64,000 nucleotides of DNA from JANQTF01 sp041741415 (GTDB taxonomy: Bacteria; Bacteroidota; Bacteroidia; J057). The notes below the pieces were generated by a model. The model worked only from the letters and a program-made list of their open reading frames with translations. It was not told the origin of the DNA and made no database searches. Numbering within the stretch: position 1 is the stretch's first letter; each line of letters starts with the position of its first letter. The stretch covers positions 1 to 64,000 of the forward strand of contig JBGSKC010000041.1 of the NCBI GenBank assembly GCA_041741415.1, written 5' to 3'. The position numbers and the translations under genes were made by a program. Positions 1 to 7,819 of the stretch are shown here, piece after piece.

Positions 1-82
1 GCAACGCCGCCAAGGCAATCCGCGCCTTCTCGCTCCCGCTGAATGTTCTGCGTTTTTGCTTCACTGGAATTCTCTTTTTCAT
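1..82 (-). CDS. IS3-family transposase OrfA, N-terminal fragment
   Basis: An ATG at 82 on the minus strand opens a frame that continues off the window edge with no stop. The visible peptide begins MKKRIPVKQKRRTFSGSEKA and continues with an R-I-A-L-A-A-L stretch. This matches the usual start of IS3-family OrfA proteins, where a basic leader and F-S-x-E-x-K-A-x-V-A-L precede the helix-turn-helix that binds the element's ends. Only about 27 residues are visible, so function cannot be confirmed. Its position just inside an IS3-like terminus supports the call. Confidence 0.55.
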   Translation of the reverse strand, partial: MKKRIPVKQKRRTFSGSEKARIALAAL

Positions 83-84
83 GT

Positions 85-102
85 GACAAATTGCAATTTG
101 TC
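85..102. repeat. 18-bp perfect palindrome inside the IS end
   Basis: GACAAATTGCAATTTGTC is an exact 18-bp palindrome. It lies directly before the OrfA start, between the IS terminus and the transposase gene, where the element's own promoter would sit. It could be a binding site for the transposase or a transcription-limiting structure. That role is inference. Confidence 0.6.
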
Positions 103-140
103 CACCTTATTCACCTGTCCAGTTTTTGGGGTACACTTCA

Positions 141-935
141 TATGCTGCCTCCCTATGCTGGGCCATCAAGGATACCGGCCTGACGCAGATAGAGGATATC
201 GGCCATGCAATAGCTCGTTTTTTTCGTAACGCTTTTGAGAAAGAGACTGATTTTAAGGACTTTACAAGTGATTTGCGTGACGTCAAATTCAAAGAGATCA
301 TGAAACCTGCCTTTTATCTGTTGCCTCCCACAGCACGTATGCAAGAGCGGTTTATGAATCTGAGCCATACCATAAAATAGGCCCGAAAACTGCTTGAAGC
401 ATTGCCCAGGCTTACCCAGGAGGAGCAAAAAGTATTCGGATTTATTCGAACGCACCAACCCCTTATCGCAGAACTCGCGCATATTATCGGCTGGATAAAT
501 CCCTTACTGAAAACCATTAAAACCAACGGCGCTTCGCAGGATATTTGCACCGAGGAAATTGCCAGACTCAATGAAATAGAACAAAGCGCACAGACTGAAC
601 GGGAGAAAAAACTCCTTGCACGGGTAAAGTCCTATCTCGAAAACGTAAAGGCAATCCTGCCTGCAAAACAGGATACCTACCACGCATCCTCCGATATCAT
701 TGAGTCATGCTTCGGACTGTTTAAATACCGGCAGTCGCCGAATAAGCACAACGGAGTCACCTCCTCCGTACTGCTGCTATCTCTCCGAACCAGGGCTCAT
801 CCTGAATCCCTACTCCTTGACCTCGATGTCAAGCAAGCATTCGAAACCCATACCATAGGCCATATCGCTAAATGGCAGCAGGCTAACCTCTCGGAAAACC
901 AGGTCCGGAAAAGAGTTAAAACCCTCAAAAAGTGA
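141..935 (+). pseudogene. Decayed transposase-like gene, truncated by IS and carrying an in-frame stop
   Basis: One reading frame runs from 141 to the TGA at 933-935, broken only by a TAG at 378-380. Downstream of the stop the frame continues at once (A-R-K-L-L-E-A-L-P) into a 177-residue open segment. That segment contains D-I-I-E-S-C-F-G-L-F-K-Y-R, a pattern typical of the C-terminal region of DDE-type transposases. The 5' part is missing because the IS3-like element ends at 140. A single G-to-A change would turn Trp (TGG) into the TAG, giving T-I-K-W-A-R. The exact transposase family is not recognised. The remnant appears inactive. Confidence 0.55.
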
Positions 936-1007
936 TGACTTTTTTCCCGATTTCTGGACACCCTACCCTCCAGGGTCAGCTGTCAGGTGTTGCCGCAGGC
1001 TGGTTTT

Positions 1008-1036
1008 GTCATGGTGAGCAGGGCCATTTGGCCCGT
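1008..1036 (+). repeat. Partial copy of the GTCAT-hairpin repeat
   Basis: GTCATGGTGAGCA is followed by the small hairpin GGGCC-ATTT-GGCCC. The right outer arm found in complete copies (CGTCGCCGAACCATGAC) is missing, and the next copy begins 7 bases later. It is a half-unit of the family described at 1043-1084. Confidence 0.65.
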
Positions 1037-1042
1037 TGCTTT

Positions 1043-1084
1043 GTCATGGTGAGCAGGCTGCTTCAGCCGTCGCCGAACCATGAC
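1043..1084 (+). repeat. GTCAT-hairpin repeat, complete copy (GG/CC outer stem)
   Basis: The outer arms GTCATGGT (1043-1050) and ACCATGAC (1077-1084) are exact reverse complements. Inside lie the conserved strings GAGCA and GTCGCCGA, flanking an inner hairpin GGCTG-CTT-CAGCC (1056-1068). The same architecture recurs at 1114-1150, 12434-12483, 42518-42561 and 42573-42615 with different stem sequences. No gene overlaps it. Confidence 0.8.
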
Positions 1085-1113
1085 ACAGCCGAACCATAAC
1101 AACCCCAGCGCCC

Positions 1114-1150
1114 TCCTTCGGCGACGGCCTGGAGGCCTGCTCAGGATGAC
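1114..1150 (-). repeat. GTCAT-hairpin repeat, inverted copy (CC/GG outer stem)
   Basis: On the minus strand this reads GTCATCCTGAGCAGGCC, then TCC and the inner arm GGCC, then GTCGCCGAAGGA. It is the same unit as 1043-1084, but GG/CC in the outer stem is exchanged for CC/GG and the inner stem is also different (GGCCT/AGGCC). The pairing is kept although the bases changed. Confidence 0.8.
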
Positions 1151-1243
1151 GCGAATGCAGGCGACGCCCCTAACGCCCGGTGGCTGAGCCCGTCAAAGCC
1201 TGGGCAAAGGCCAAAAAATGCCTGCTGTCATTTGCCCCCTCGC

Positions 1244-1286
1244 CGGTTTTTCAGCCCCTTCGACGAGCTCAGGGACCGAAAAACCG
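1244..1286. repeat. TTCGAC-nn-GCTCAGGGAC hairpin
   Basis: Outer arms CGGTTTTTC (1244-1252) and GAAAAACCG (1278-1286) pair perfectly around CCCTTCGACGAGCTCAGGG, which itself can pair through CCCT/AGGG. A related core with a different outer stem is present at 45524-45558, and a degenerate one near 42481-42510. It is an intergenic hairpin of a type I recognise as common in several bacterial phyla; its function is unknown. Confidence 0.7.
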
Positions 1287-1359
1287 TCGCTGGCCAATGA
1301 CTCCAGCTTCCGGCCAAGGCCAAAAAAACAGCAAGGGGTGAGGCCCTGAAAAGGATTCC

Positions 1360-2775
1360 TCACATATGAATCACCCGGTTCCCCGTAGCGCCCAGGGCAG
1401 CCTCCTTCACGGATTCGGAGAAGGTGGGGTGTGCATGCGAGATGATCGCAAGGTCCTCGGCAGAAGCCCGGAACTCAAGGCCCATCACGCCTTCCATGAT
1501 CATGTCTGCAGCACGGGGCCCGATGATGTGCATGCCGAGCAATTCGTCGGTGTCTTTGTTCGATAAAATTTTCACAAAACCAAATTGGTCGTCCATGCTG
1601 GCACGTGCCCTTCCGGAGGCTTTAAAGGGAAACTGGCCCGCTTTGTAGGCAATGCCTTCGGCTTTGAGTTCTTCCTCGGTATATCCCACGCCAGCCACTT
1701 CGGGCCAGGTATAGACCACGTTCGGAATCGCCCGGTAATTAATGTGCGGATGTTGCCCGGCAATGACCTCAGCCACAAACATGCCTTCCTCTGAAGCTTT
1801 GTGTGCCAGCATCGCGCCGCGAACCACATCGCCAAGGGCATAAATTCCGGGAACGGCAGTTTCCATGTGATCATTTACCGGAATTTTACCCCGGTCGGTG
1901 CTGAGGCCAATGGCTTCCAGGCCCAGGCCGTCGGTATAGGGCTTGCGGCCCACTGCCACGAGGCAGATATCGGCGGTGAAGGTCACGGTTTCGCTCTTTT
2001 TCATGTCCTCGGCAGTCACAGTCACTTTGCCGTCTTTCACTTCTGCGCCCACGGCCTTGTGTTGGAAGAAGGCTTCATAGTCGAGCTCTTTTTTCATCAC
2101 CTTGAGCAATTCTTTGCCCAGGGCGGCATCCATGCCGGGAATGAGGCGGTCGGCAAATTCAAGGACGGTGATTTTGGTGCCAAGGCGGCCAAAAACCGAG
2201 GCCATTTCGGAGGCAATCACGCCGCCGCCGATCACGACCATGGAGGCCGGGAGCTCCTGCAGAGTCAGGGCCTCGGTGGAGGTAATGATGTGGCGTTTGT
2301 CCACCTCAATGCCGGGGATGTGAATGGGCTTGGAGCCTGTGGCGATGATGGTTTTGCCAGTTTCAATCTGGTCGGTGCTGCCGTCGGCGCGGGTGATGCG
2401 AATGGTGTGGGCATCGACAAAGCTGCCCATTCCCTGAAAAACCTCGATTTTATTTTTTTTCATCAGAAAGCCAACCCCGGCGGTGGTTTGGTCCACCACT
2501 TCCTGCTTGCGTTTGATCATTTGGGGCAGGTCCACCCGCAGGTCGGAGAGCTGAATGCCGTGGGCTGCAAATTGGTGTTTTGCCTGAAAAAAATGCTCCG
2601 AAGAGTCGAGCAGGGCCTTCGAAGGAATGCAGCCTACGTTGAGGCAGGTTCCGCCGAGGGTAGAATATTTTTCAATGATGGCGACTTTCATGCCGAGTTG
2701 GGCACAACGAATGGCAGCTACGTAGCCGCCAGGACCAGAGCCAATGACCGTTACATCAAACCGGGGAGTGGACAT
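1360..2775 (-). CDS. lpdA: Dihydrolipoyl dehydrogenase (E3)
   Basis: This cytoplasmic flavoenzyme reoxidises dihydrolipoamide on the pyruvate, 2-oxoglutarate or branched-chain dehydrogenase complexes and the glycine cleavage H protein, passing electrons to NAD+. The 471-residue product has the usual family length. Visible motifs are the N-terminal FAD site GSGPGG, the redox-active disulfide GGTCLNVGCIPSK, the NAD site VIGGGVIASE, the second FAD motif ending in GDVV, and the C-terminal catalytic HAHPTFSE. The open frame extends upstream to 2940, but the ATG at 2775 (MSTPRFDVTVIGSG) is chosen because the homologous region begins there and the upstream 55 residues look untranslated. A -7-like promoter element lies about 70 bases upstream. 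No other complex subunits are adjacent. Confidence 0.95.
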   Translation of the reverse strand: MSTPRFDVTVIGSGPGGYVAAIRCAQLGMKVAIIEKYSTLGGTCLNVGCIPSKALLDSSEHFFQAKHQFAAHGIQLSDLRVDLPQMIKRKQEVVDQTTAGVGFLMKKNKIEVFQGMGSFVDAHTIRITRADGSTDQIETGKTIIATGSKPIHIPGIEVDKRHIITSTEALTLQELPASMVVIGGGVIASEMASVFGRLGTKITVLEFADRLIPGMDAALGKELLKVMKKELDYEAFFQHKAVGAEVKDGKVTVTAEDMKKSETVTFTADICLVAVGRKPYTDGLGLEAIGLSTDRGKIPVNDHMETAVPGIYALGDVVRGAMLAHKASEEGMFVAEVIAGQHPHINYRAIPNVVYTWPEVAGVGYTEEELKAEGIAYKAGQFPFKASGRARASMDDQFGFVKILSNKDTDELLGMHIIGPRAADMIMEGVMGLEFRASAEDLAIISHAHPTFSESVKEAALGATGNRVIHM

Positions 2776-2845
2776 ATAATAAATAGGCTTGCTGAGGGAG
2801 AAGGAAATGAAAATGCTCAAAGCAGGTTGTGCTGCCCAAACGTGC

Positions 2846-2853
2846 CAAATGTA
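2846..2853 (-). promoter_or_regulatory. Bacteroidota -7 promoter element for lpdA
   Basis: On the minus strand the bases read TACATTTG, an exact match to the Bacteroidota -7 consensus TAnnTTTG, about 70 bases before the lpdA ATG. No clear TTTG -33 box is visible at the standard distance, so this is a partial match. Confidence 0.4.
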
Positions 2854-2888
2854 GGAGCTTGGCGGGAGAGTTGCCAGTGAAATCGGCA

Positions 2889-2930
2889 GAAAGAAAACAG
2901 CGAAGGCGGGTTTCCTTTCGGTACCCGCCT
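2889..2930 (-). terminator. Terminator downstream of the yceI-like gene
   Basis: On the minus strand AGGCGGGT (2930-2923) pairs perfectly with ACCCGCCT (2911-2904) around an 11-base loop, followed by TCGCTGTTTTCTTTCTG. It sits about 35 bases after the stop of the YceI gene and before the lpdA promoter, so it probably separates the two transcripts. Confidence 0.6.
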
Positions 2931-2963
2931 CCTGATTCAAGTGGAAAAGTCGTTTCCGGGCGA

Positions 2964-3671
2964 TCAGCCGTTGCTGGCTGGCTGGGCCTCGCCATTTGCA
3001 GAGGCAGCAGCTGCTTTGCGGGCAACGAGGTCGAGGGTGAACTCGATTTCATCATTGATGAGCTTGTCGCCGAGGTCTTCGAAGAAAGAACCAGAGCCGT
3101 ATTTCACTTCCCACTTAGCGCGGTCAATGGCAAAGGCAGCGGTGATTTTGAGGTCGTCGCCAGATGCACTCACCTGAGCGGGAACTTTGATTTCGTTGGT
3201 GATGCCTTTCAGGGTGAGGTTGCCATACACATAGTGGGTGGCAGCTGGGTCGCCGGTGGCTACTTCAGAGCGGGTCACAACGAAGCTGGCGGTAGGGTGG
3301 GTGGCAACAGCAAAGAAGTCGTCAGACTTAAGGTGGCCAACCAGCATGCCATTTTTGTCGGCCTCGGTGAGGTCGGCATTCGTGATGGAGTTCATGTCGA
3401 TTGTGAAAGAACCAGCGCTGATGTTGTTGCTTTCGATAGAAAGGGTGCCTTCAGTCACGCTGATGGTGCCATTATGGGCTTTTCCGGCGACGGAGTTGGT
3501 ACCTTTCCAGGAAAGAGTAGTGGCAGCAGCATCAACTGTGTAAGCAGCAGCGGTTTCAGGAGCGGTAGCGGCATCACCGGCAGCGCCGGTTTCGGTAGTG
3601 TTGGCTTTGTCGCCGCAGGCAACGAGGGCAATGGCAGCGAAGGCCACAAAAAACAGGTTACGGAAGTTCAT
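2964..3671 (-). CDS. YceI-family lipoprotein
   Basis: The 235-residue product begins with a lipoprotein signal (MNFRNLFFVAFAAIALVAC, lipobox L-V-A-C, Cys19), so it should be anchored in the envelope. A Thr/Ala-rich linker follows to about residue 45. The rest is a YceI domain, a lipocalin-like barrel that binds isoprenoid-type lipids: it starts Y-T-V-D-A-A-A-T-T-L-S-W-K-G, includes the G-x-L-T-L-K-G-I-T central motif and ends with the typical D-E-I-E-F-T-L-D-L strand. The substrate is unknown. It is transcribed away from sdhC and towards lpdA, with its own terminator between. Confidence 0.85.
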   Translation of the reverse strand: MNFRNLFFVAFAAIALVACGDKANTTETGAAGDAATAPETAAAYTVDAAATTLSWKGTNSVAGKAHNGTISVTEGTLSIESNNISAGSFTIDMNSITNADLTEADKNGMLVGHLKSDDFFAVATHPTASFVVTRSEVATGDPAATHYVYGNLTLKGITNEIKVPAQVSASGDDLKITAAFAIDRAKWEVKYGSGSFFEDLGDKLINDEIEFTLDLVARKAAAASANGEAQPASNG

Positions 3672-3996
3672 CGGTGTAGGTAAAATGAAAGTGGTGGAAA
3701 AATTTGAAGTTTAAACATTGGTGCGGTACGGTGAACTATCTGCCGGGTTGCAGGGCAGGTAGATGTTTTTCGCACAATTTCAGAACTAATCCTCCCAAAG
3801 AAGGTTTTGACATAGACAAACCCATATGTTAAAAGTATTTTTCAAAGTGAGATTCTTCAGGAAAGAGGAAACGGGAACGCGACTTGTTAGAACAATTCTA
3901 AATAAAGCTGCAATTCACTTTCCCTTTGCGAATCCTCGGATGCTCCGATAAATTTGGCCCAATTACACCTCTCATTTTCCGCTAATTTTTGCATTT
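3672..3996. other. Divergent intergenic region between yceI-like gene and sdhC
   Basis: This 325-base spacer must carry promoters for both flanking genes. A good Bacteroidota-type promoter points towards sdhC (3925-3956, listed). No equally convincing motif was found for the YceI gene. No small gene is supported here. Confidence 0.7.
3925..3956 (+). promoter_or_regulatory. Promoter of the sdhCAB operon
   Basis: TTTG at 3925-3928 and TAAATTTG at 3949-3956 are separated by 20 bases. This fits the Bacteroidota consensus TTTG-N17-23-TAnnTTTG exactly. The -7 box lies 40 bases before the sdhC start. Confidence 0.7.
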
Positions 3997-4827
3997 ATGT
4001 CAACTGCGACTGTGTTTTCATACTCTGTAGGACGAAAACTGGTCATGGGGATCTCGGGGCTGTTTCTGGTCTCGTTTCTCTTTGTTCACCTCGGCGGGAA
4101 TGCCTTGCTCTTCATCCCCGACAAGGGGGCGACCTTCAACGCATTCGTTCGCTTCATGACCACCAACCCGGTGATCAAGGTGCTGGAGTGGGTCCTTTTT
4201 GCCGGTTTTATCACCCACATCATTTACGCTGCCATTCTCTCCCGCCAAAATGCGGCAGCCAGGCCAGTAAATTACACTTTCAAAGGCAACCAGGACAAAA
4301 ACGCCCCCTGGACCTCCCGCAACATGGGGTTAACTGGCTCCATCTTCCTCGTTTTCCTTGCCTCTCACGTCACCATGTTCTGGGGTGCCTACAAATTCGG
4401 CCACAGCAACGGCCAGGCCACCCTCGAAGAAGCCTACGCTTTCTCCTACAAAGTGAAGCAGGATGTCGTGGGGTCCGATAACCACACGATCGTGAAAAGC
4501 GGCCAGTATGTGGATTTCGAAGACCTCGTGCTCGCCAAAGAAGGTGAAGTGGCAGATAAACCCGTGGCCATCAAAAACATGACCGCCATCGTGCAGGATT
4601 CCTTCGGCCAGTGGTGGATCGTTCTGCTCTATGTCGTGGCCATGGGCATCATGGGCCTTCACCTCAACCACGGGTTCCAAAGCGCCTTCCGCTCCCTCGG
4701 TTTTGTTCATGTCAAATACACTCCCTTCCTCACCAGGCTCGGTGTGGCACTGTCGGTGTTTTTTCCGCTGGCTTTCGCAGCTATTCCAGTGGTGTATTTG
4801 CTCTTTCCAGGCACCTTCGGTGCGTGA
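3997..4827 (+). CDS. sdhC: Succinate dehydrogenase cytochrome b558 subunit
   Basis: This is the membrane anchor of complex II. It holds haem and passes electrons from the iron-sulfur subunit to quinone. The 276-residue protein starts near the first membrane segment (K-L-V-M-G-I-S-G-L-F-L-V-S-F-L-F-V-H-L), with further hydrophobic segments around residues 70, 110, 200 and 250. Conserved histidines sit in or near the helices (V-H-L-G-G-N, I-T-H-I-I-Y, S-H-V-T-M-F, L-H-L-N-H-G). The length and layout match the single-subunit b558 family (TIGR02046 type) of Bacteroidota rather than the two-subunit sdhC/sdhD form. It leads the operon, with sdhA 33 bases downstream. Confidence 0.92.
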   Translation: MSTATVFSYSVGRKLVMGISGLFLVSFLFVHLGGNALLFIPDKGATFNAFVRFMTTNPVIKVLEWVLFAGFITHIIYAAILSRQNAAARPVNYTFKGNQDKNAPWTSRNMGLTGSIFLVFLASHVTMFWGAYKFGHSNGQATLEEAYAFSYKVKQDVVGSDNHTIVKSGQYVDFEDLVLAKEGEVADKPVAIKNMTAIVQDSFGQWWIVLLYVVAMGIMGLHLNHGFQSAFRSLGFVHVKYTPFLTRLGVALSVFFPLAFAAIPVVYLLFPGTFGA

Positions 4828-4860
4828 TTTTCTCTACAACCCTTCACCAGGATTCCCGAT

Positions 4861-6798
4861 ATGAAACTCGATCCCAAAATCCCCAGCGGCGCTCTCGCCG
4901 ACAAGTGGGACAACCATAAGTTCAGCATCAAGCTCGTTAACCCGGCCAACAAGCGGAAATTTACCGTGGCTGTGGTGGGCACAGGCTTAGCTGGCGCTGC
5001 AGCTGCTGCTTCGCTTGCAGAGCTGGGATACAACGTTCTGACCTACCACTTCCAGGACAGCCCGCGCCGGGCGCACTCCATCGCTGCCCAGGGTGGTATC
5101 AACGCCGCCAAAAATTACCAAAACGACGGCGACTCCATCTACCGCCTGTTTTATGACACCATCAAAGGGGGCGACTACCGCTCCCGCGAAGCGAACGTTT
5201 ACCGTCTCGCGCAGGTGTCGGTTAATATCATCGACCAGGCTGTGGCGCAGGGTGTTCCCTTTGCCCGCGAATACGGCGGCTACCTCGCCAACCGCTCCTT
5301 TGGCGGTGCCCAGGTGTCGCGTACGTTCTATGCACGAGGTCAAACAGGCCAGCAGTTGCTGCTCGGAGCCTATTCGGCCCTCAGCCGCCAGATCGGCCTC
5401 GGAAACGTGAAAAACTATGCCCGCCGCGAAGTGCTTGATGTGGTGCTGATCGACGGACACGCCAAAGGGGTGATTGCCAAAAACCTCGTAACCGGCGAAA
5501 CGGAAACCTACGCCGCCGATGCCGTGGTGCTGGCCACCGGAGGCTACTCCAACGTCTATTTCCTCTCCACCAACGCCATGAACTCCAACGTGAGTGCAGC
5601 CTGGCGGGCCCACAGGAAAGGCGCTCTGTTTGCCAACCCCTGCTACGTTCAGATTCACCCCACCTGCATTCCTGTTCATGGCGATTATCAATCCAAACTC
5701 ACCCTCATGTCGGAGTCGCTCCGCAATGACGGCCGGGTGTGGGTGCCCAAAACACAGGAAATGGCGGAGAAAGTGCGCAGCGGCCAGATCAAAGCCCAGG
5801 ATGTGCCCGAGGCCGACCGCGATTACTACCTCGAGCGCCGCTACCCTTCTTTTGGCAACCTGGTGCCCCGCGACGTAGCTTCCCGGAACGCCAAATACGT
5901 CACGGACGAAGGCCGCAGCGTGGTGCCGAATGGGGAAGCCGTTTACCTCGACTTCTCGGAATCCATCAGTCGCCTCGGCAAAAATGTGGTGGAGTCCCGC
6001 TACGGCAACCTCTTCGAGATGTATGAGCGGATTGTGGCCGAAGACCCCTACGCCACCCCGATGAAGATTTTCCCCGCAGTGCACTACACCATGGGCGGCA
6101 TGTGGGTGGACTACAACCTCATGACCAACATCCCCGGCTTGTATTCGCTGGGAGAAGCTAATTTCTCCGACCACGGTGCCAACCGCCTCGGAGCCTCCGC
6201 TTTGATGCAGGGCCTGGCAGACGGTTATTTCGTTCTGCCCTTCACCATTGGCGATTACCTTGCCGGCCAGTCGCTCAGCGACCACCCCAAAACCAGCCAC
6301 CCTGCCTTCAAGGAGGCGGCTCAGGCTGTTGATGACGAGATTAACTTCTTCATTCACAACAAAGGCAGCCGTTCTGTTGACAGCTTCCACCGTGAGCTGG
6401 GTAAAATCATGTGGGACTACTGCGGCATGGCCCGCAACCACGATGGCCTGCTGAAAGCCAAGAAGATGGTGCATGAGCTGCGCTCTGCCTTCTGGAAGGA
6501 AGTAACTGTTCCCGGCAGCGATGCCGAATACAACCCTGAGCTTCAGAAAGCCTGGCGCACAGCAGATTTCATGGAGCTTGGCGAGCTGATGATCGACGAT
6601 GCAATTCAGCGCGAAGAATCATGCGGAGGGCACTTCCGGGAGGAATTCCAGACAGAAGAAGGCGAGGCTCTGCGTCGTGACGACGAGTTCGCCTTTGTCG
6701 GTGCCTGGGAATACCAGGGCAAAGACCAGCAGTCCATCATGCACAAGGAGGACCTGCAATTCGAGTATGTCGAACTCAAAACAAGAAGCTACAAGTAG
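4861..6798 (+). CDS. sdhA: Succinate dehydrogenase/fumarate reductase flavoprotein subunit
   Basis: The catalytic subunit oxidises succinate to fumarate in the citric acid cycle, with covalently bound FAD, on the inner face of the membrane. The 645-residue product shows the dinucleotide fold VVGTGLAGAAAAASLAELG (about residues 38-56), the RRAHSIAAQGG motif with the FAD-linking His72, the substrate-site region H-Y-T-M-G-G, and the C-terminal F-A-D domain signature G-A-N-R-L-G-A-S-A-L. The length is typical of the b558-type enzyme. It is the second gene of the operon. It ends in TAG, and the following 39 bases are open in the same frame up to the sdhB start, so only this one stop codon separates the two products. 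Confidence 0.96.
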   Translation: MKLDPKIPSGALADKWDNHKFSIKLVNPANKRKFTVAVVGTGLAGAAAAASLAELGYNVLTYHFQDSPRRAHSIAAQGGINAAKNYQNDGDSIYRLFYDTIKGGDYRSREANVYRLAQVSVNIIDQAVAQGVPFAREYGGYLANRSFGGAQVSRTFYARGQTGQQLLLGAYSALSRQIGLGNVKNYARREVLDVVLIDGHAKGVIAKNLVTGETETYAADAVVLATGGYSNVYFLSTNAMNSNVSAAWRAHRKGALFANPCYVQIHPTCIPVHGDYQSKLTLMSESLRNDGRVWVPKTQEMAEKVRSGQIKAQDVPEADRDYYLERRYPSFGNLVPRDVASRNAKYVTDEGRSVVPNGEAVYLDFSESISRLGKNVVESRYGNLFEMYERIVAEDPYATPMKIFPAVHYTMGGMWVDYNLMTNIPGLYSLGEANFSDHGANRLGASALMQGLADGYFVLPFTIGDYLAGQSLSDHPKTSHPAFKEAAQAVDDEINFFIHNKGSRSVDSFHRELGKIMWDYCGMARNHDGLLKAKKMVHELRSAFWKEVTVPGSDAEYNPELQKAWRTADFMELGELMIDDAIQREESCGGHFREEFQTEEGEALRRDDEFAFVGAWEYQGKDQQSIMHKEDLQFEYVELKTRSYK

Positions 6799-6837
6799 GC
6801 TGGTGCCGTTGTTTCACCATCATTTCGACCCGGTATT

Positions 6838-7605
6838 ATGGGAAATATGAAGATCAACCTCAAAATATGGCGCCAGAAAGGCCCAAAGGACAAGGGCCGG
6901 ATGGCTGACTATCAGCTCGACCAGGTTTCTCCGGAAATGTCTTTTCTGGAAATGCTGGATGTGCTGAATGAGCGGCTCATTTCAACTGGCGACGAACCAG
7001 TGGCTTTCGACCACGACTGCCGCGAAGGCATTTGCGGCTCCTGCGGCCTGATGATCAACGGAATGGCGCACGGCCCCAGTGCCAAAACCACCACCTGTCA
7101 GCTCCACATGCGCTCCTTCAAGGATGGCGATACCGTGTTTGTAGAGCCATGGCGTGCCAAGGCTTTCCCGGTAATCAAAGACCTGATGGTAGATCGCTCT
7201 GCGTTCGACACTGTGGTTCAGGTTGGCGGATTTGTATCAGTAAACACAGGTTCTGCACCGGATGCCAACGAAATCCCTGTAAGCACTGGCGTGGCAGATG
7301 AGGCCATGAACGCCGCTGAGTGCATCGGTTGTGGTGCATGCGTGGCTTCCTGCAAAAATGCCTCTGCGATGTTGTTTGTGGCGGCCAAGGTGATCCACCT
7401 CGGGGTGCTGCCACAAGGCCAGCCCGAGCGAATGAGACGCGTGCAGCAAATGGTGAAGGCCATGGACGATGCCGGCTTTGGAAACTGTACCAACACAGGC
7501 GCTTGTGAAGTACAGTGCCCCAAGGGAATTTCCATTACCAACATCGCCAAAATGAACGCCGATTTCCTTAAGTCCAAGGTGTTCTCCGAAACTGATGTGG
7601 CTTAA
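6838..7605 (+). CDS. sdhB: Succinate dehydrogenase iron-sulfur subunit
   Basis: This subunit relays electrons from the flavoprotein to the cytochrome b subunit through three Fe-S clusters. In 255 residues the [2Fe-2S] ligands appear as D-H-D-C-R-E-G-I-C-G-S-C-G plus the later T-T-T-C-Q. The C-terminal ferredoxin domain has CIGCGACVASCKN and CTNTGACEVQCPKG for the other clusters. The ATG at 6838 is taken as the start; an alternative ATG at 6847 (MKINLKIWRQ) is equally possible and would remove three residues. A strong terminator follows 32 bases after the stop. Confidence 0.95.
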   Translation: MGNMKINLKIWRQKGPKDKGRMADYQLDQVSPEMSFLEMLDVLNERLISTGDEPVAFDHDCREGICGSCGLMINGMAHGPSAKTTTCQLHMRSFKDGDTVFVEPWRAKAFPVIKDLMVDRSAFDTVVQVGGFVSVNTGSAPDANEIPVSTGVADEAMNAAECIGCGACVASCKNASAMLFVAAKVIHLGVLPQGQPERMRRVQQMVKAMDDAGFGNCTNTGACEVQCPKGISITNIAKMNADFLKSKVFSETDVA

Positions 7606-7637
7606 CAGGAAATCAAAACCTTGACGATCAAAGTATT

Positions 7638-7671
7638 GCGCGGGGCTTCCATGGGTAGTCCCGCGCTTTTT
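7638..7671 (+). terminator. Rho-independent terminator of the sdhCAB operon
   Basis: GCGCGGG (7638-7644) pairs exactly with CCCGCGC (7660-7666) around a 15-base loop, followed immediately by TTTTT. Its position right after sdhB fits the end of the operon. Confidence 0.8.
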
Positions 7672-7753
7672 ACTTCGGGGCCATCAGCTGGGAATCGTAA
7701 CAAAGCACCCGGAACTACAGGTTGCCGTTTATTAGAAAATGCCGGCTTTTTTC

Positions 7754-7761
7754 TAAGTTTG
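7754..7761 (+). promoter_or_regulatory. Bacteroidota -7 element before the M42 peptidase
   Basis: TAAGTTTG matches TAnnTTTG exactly and lies 58 bases before the ATG of the M42 peptidase. Only a weak T-rich -33 element (TTTA at 7728-7731) is found at a suitable distance. Confidence 0.45.
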
Positions 7762-7819
7762 GGCCCCGGTTCAGGAAAGAAGGAATTCCACCCTCTCTAA
7801 CATTTCATTTCGAGATTGT

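Larger units (their letters stand above)
1..140 (-). mobile_element. IS3-family insertion sequence, left end (partial)
   Basis: Read on the minus strand, the sequence beginning at 140 is TGAAGTGTACCCCAAAAACT followed by GGACAGG, which has the look of IS3-family terminal inverted repeats (TG start, then a CCCCAAAAA-nTGGACA core). About 60 bases inside it a short reading frame starts that resembles an OrfA. The element runs off the left edge of the window, so the other end and any target duplication cannot be seen. It abuts, and seems to have cut into, the transposase-like pseudogene that starts at 141. Family assignment is by recognition of the terminus and of the first 27 residues only. Confidence 0.6.
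936..1359. other. Gene-free spacer filled with hairpin repeats
   Basis: This 424-base stretch between the transposase remnant and lpdA has no convincing gene. It holds a partial and two full copies of a covarying hairpin repeat (1008-1036, 1043-1084, 1114-1150) and a different hairpin at 1244-1286, listed separately. The rest is GC-rich sequence with scattered partial repeats such as GGCCAAAAAA, seen near 1209 and 1319. Confidence 0.7.

Noticed and set aside
1801..2880. Long plus-strand frame of 359 codons opposite lpdA
   Set aside because: It is a shadow of a well-conserved gene on the other strand; the translated product has no recognisable domain and is rich in His, Gly and Asp as expected of antisense frames.
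4987..6474. 495-codon minus-strand frame opposite sdhA
   Set aside because: Antisense shadow of sdhA; no family resemblance and no start or terminator signals.
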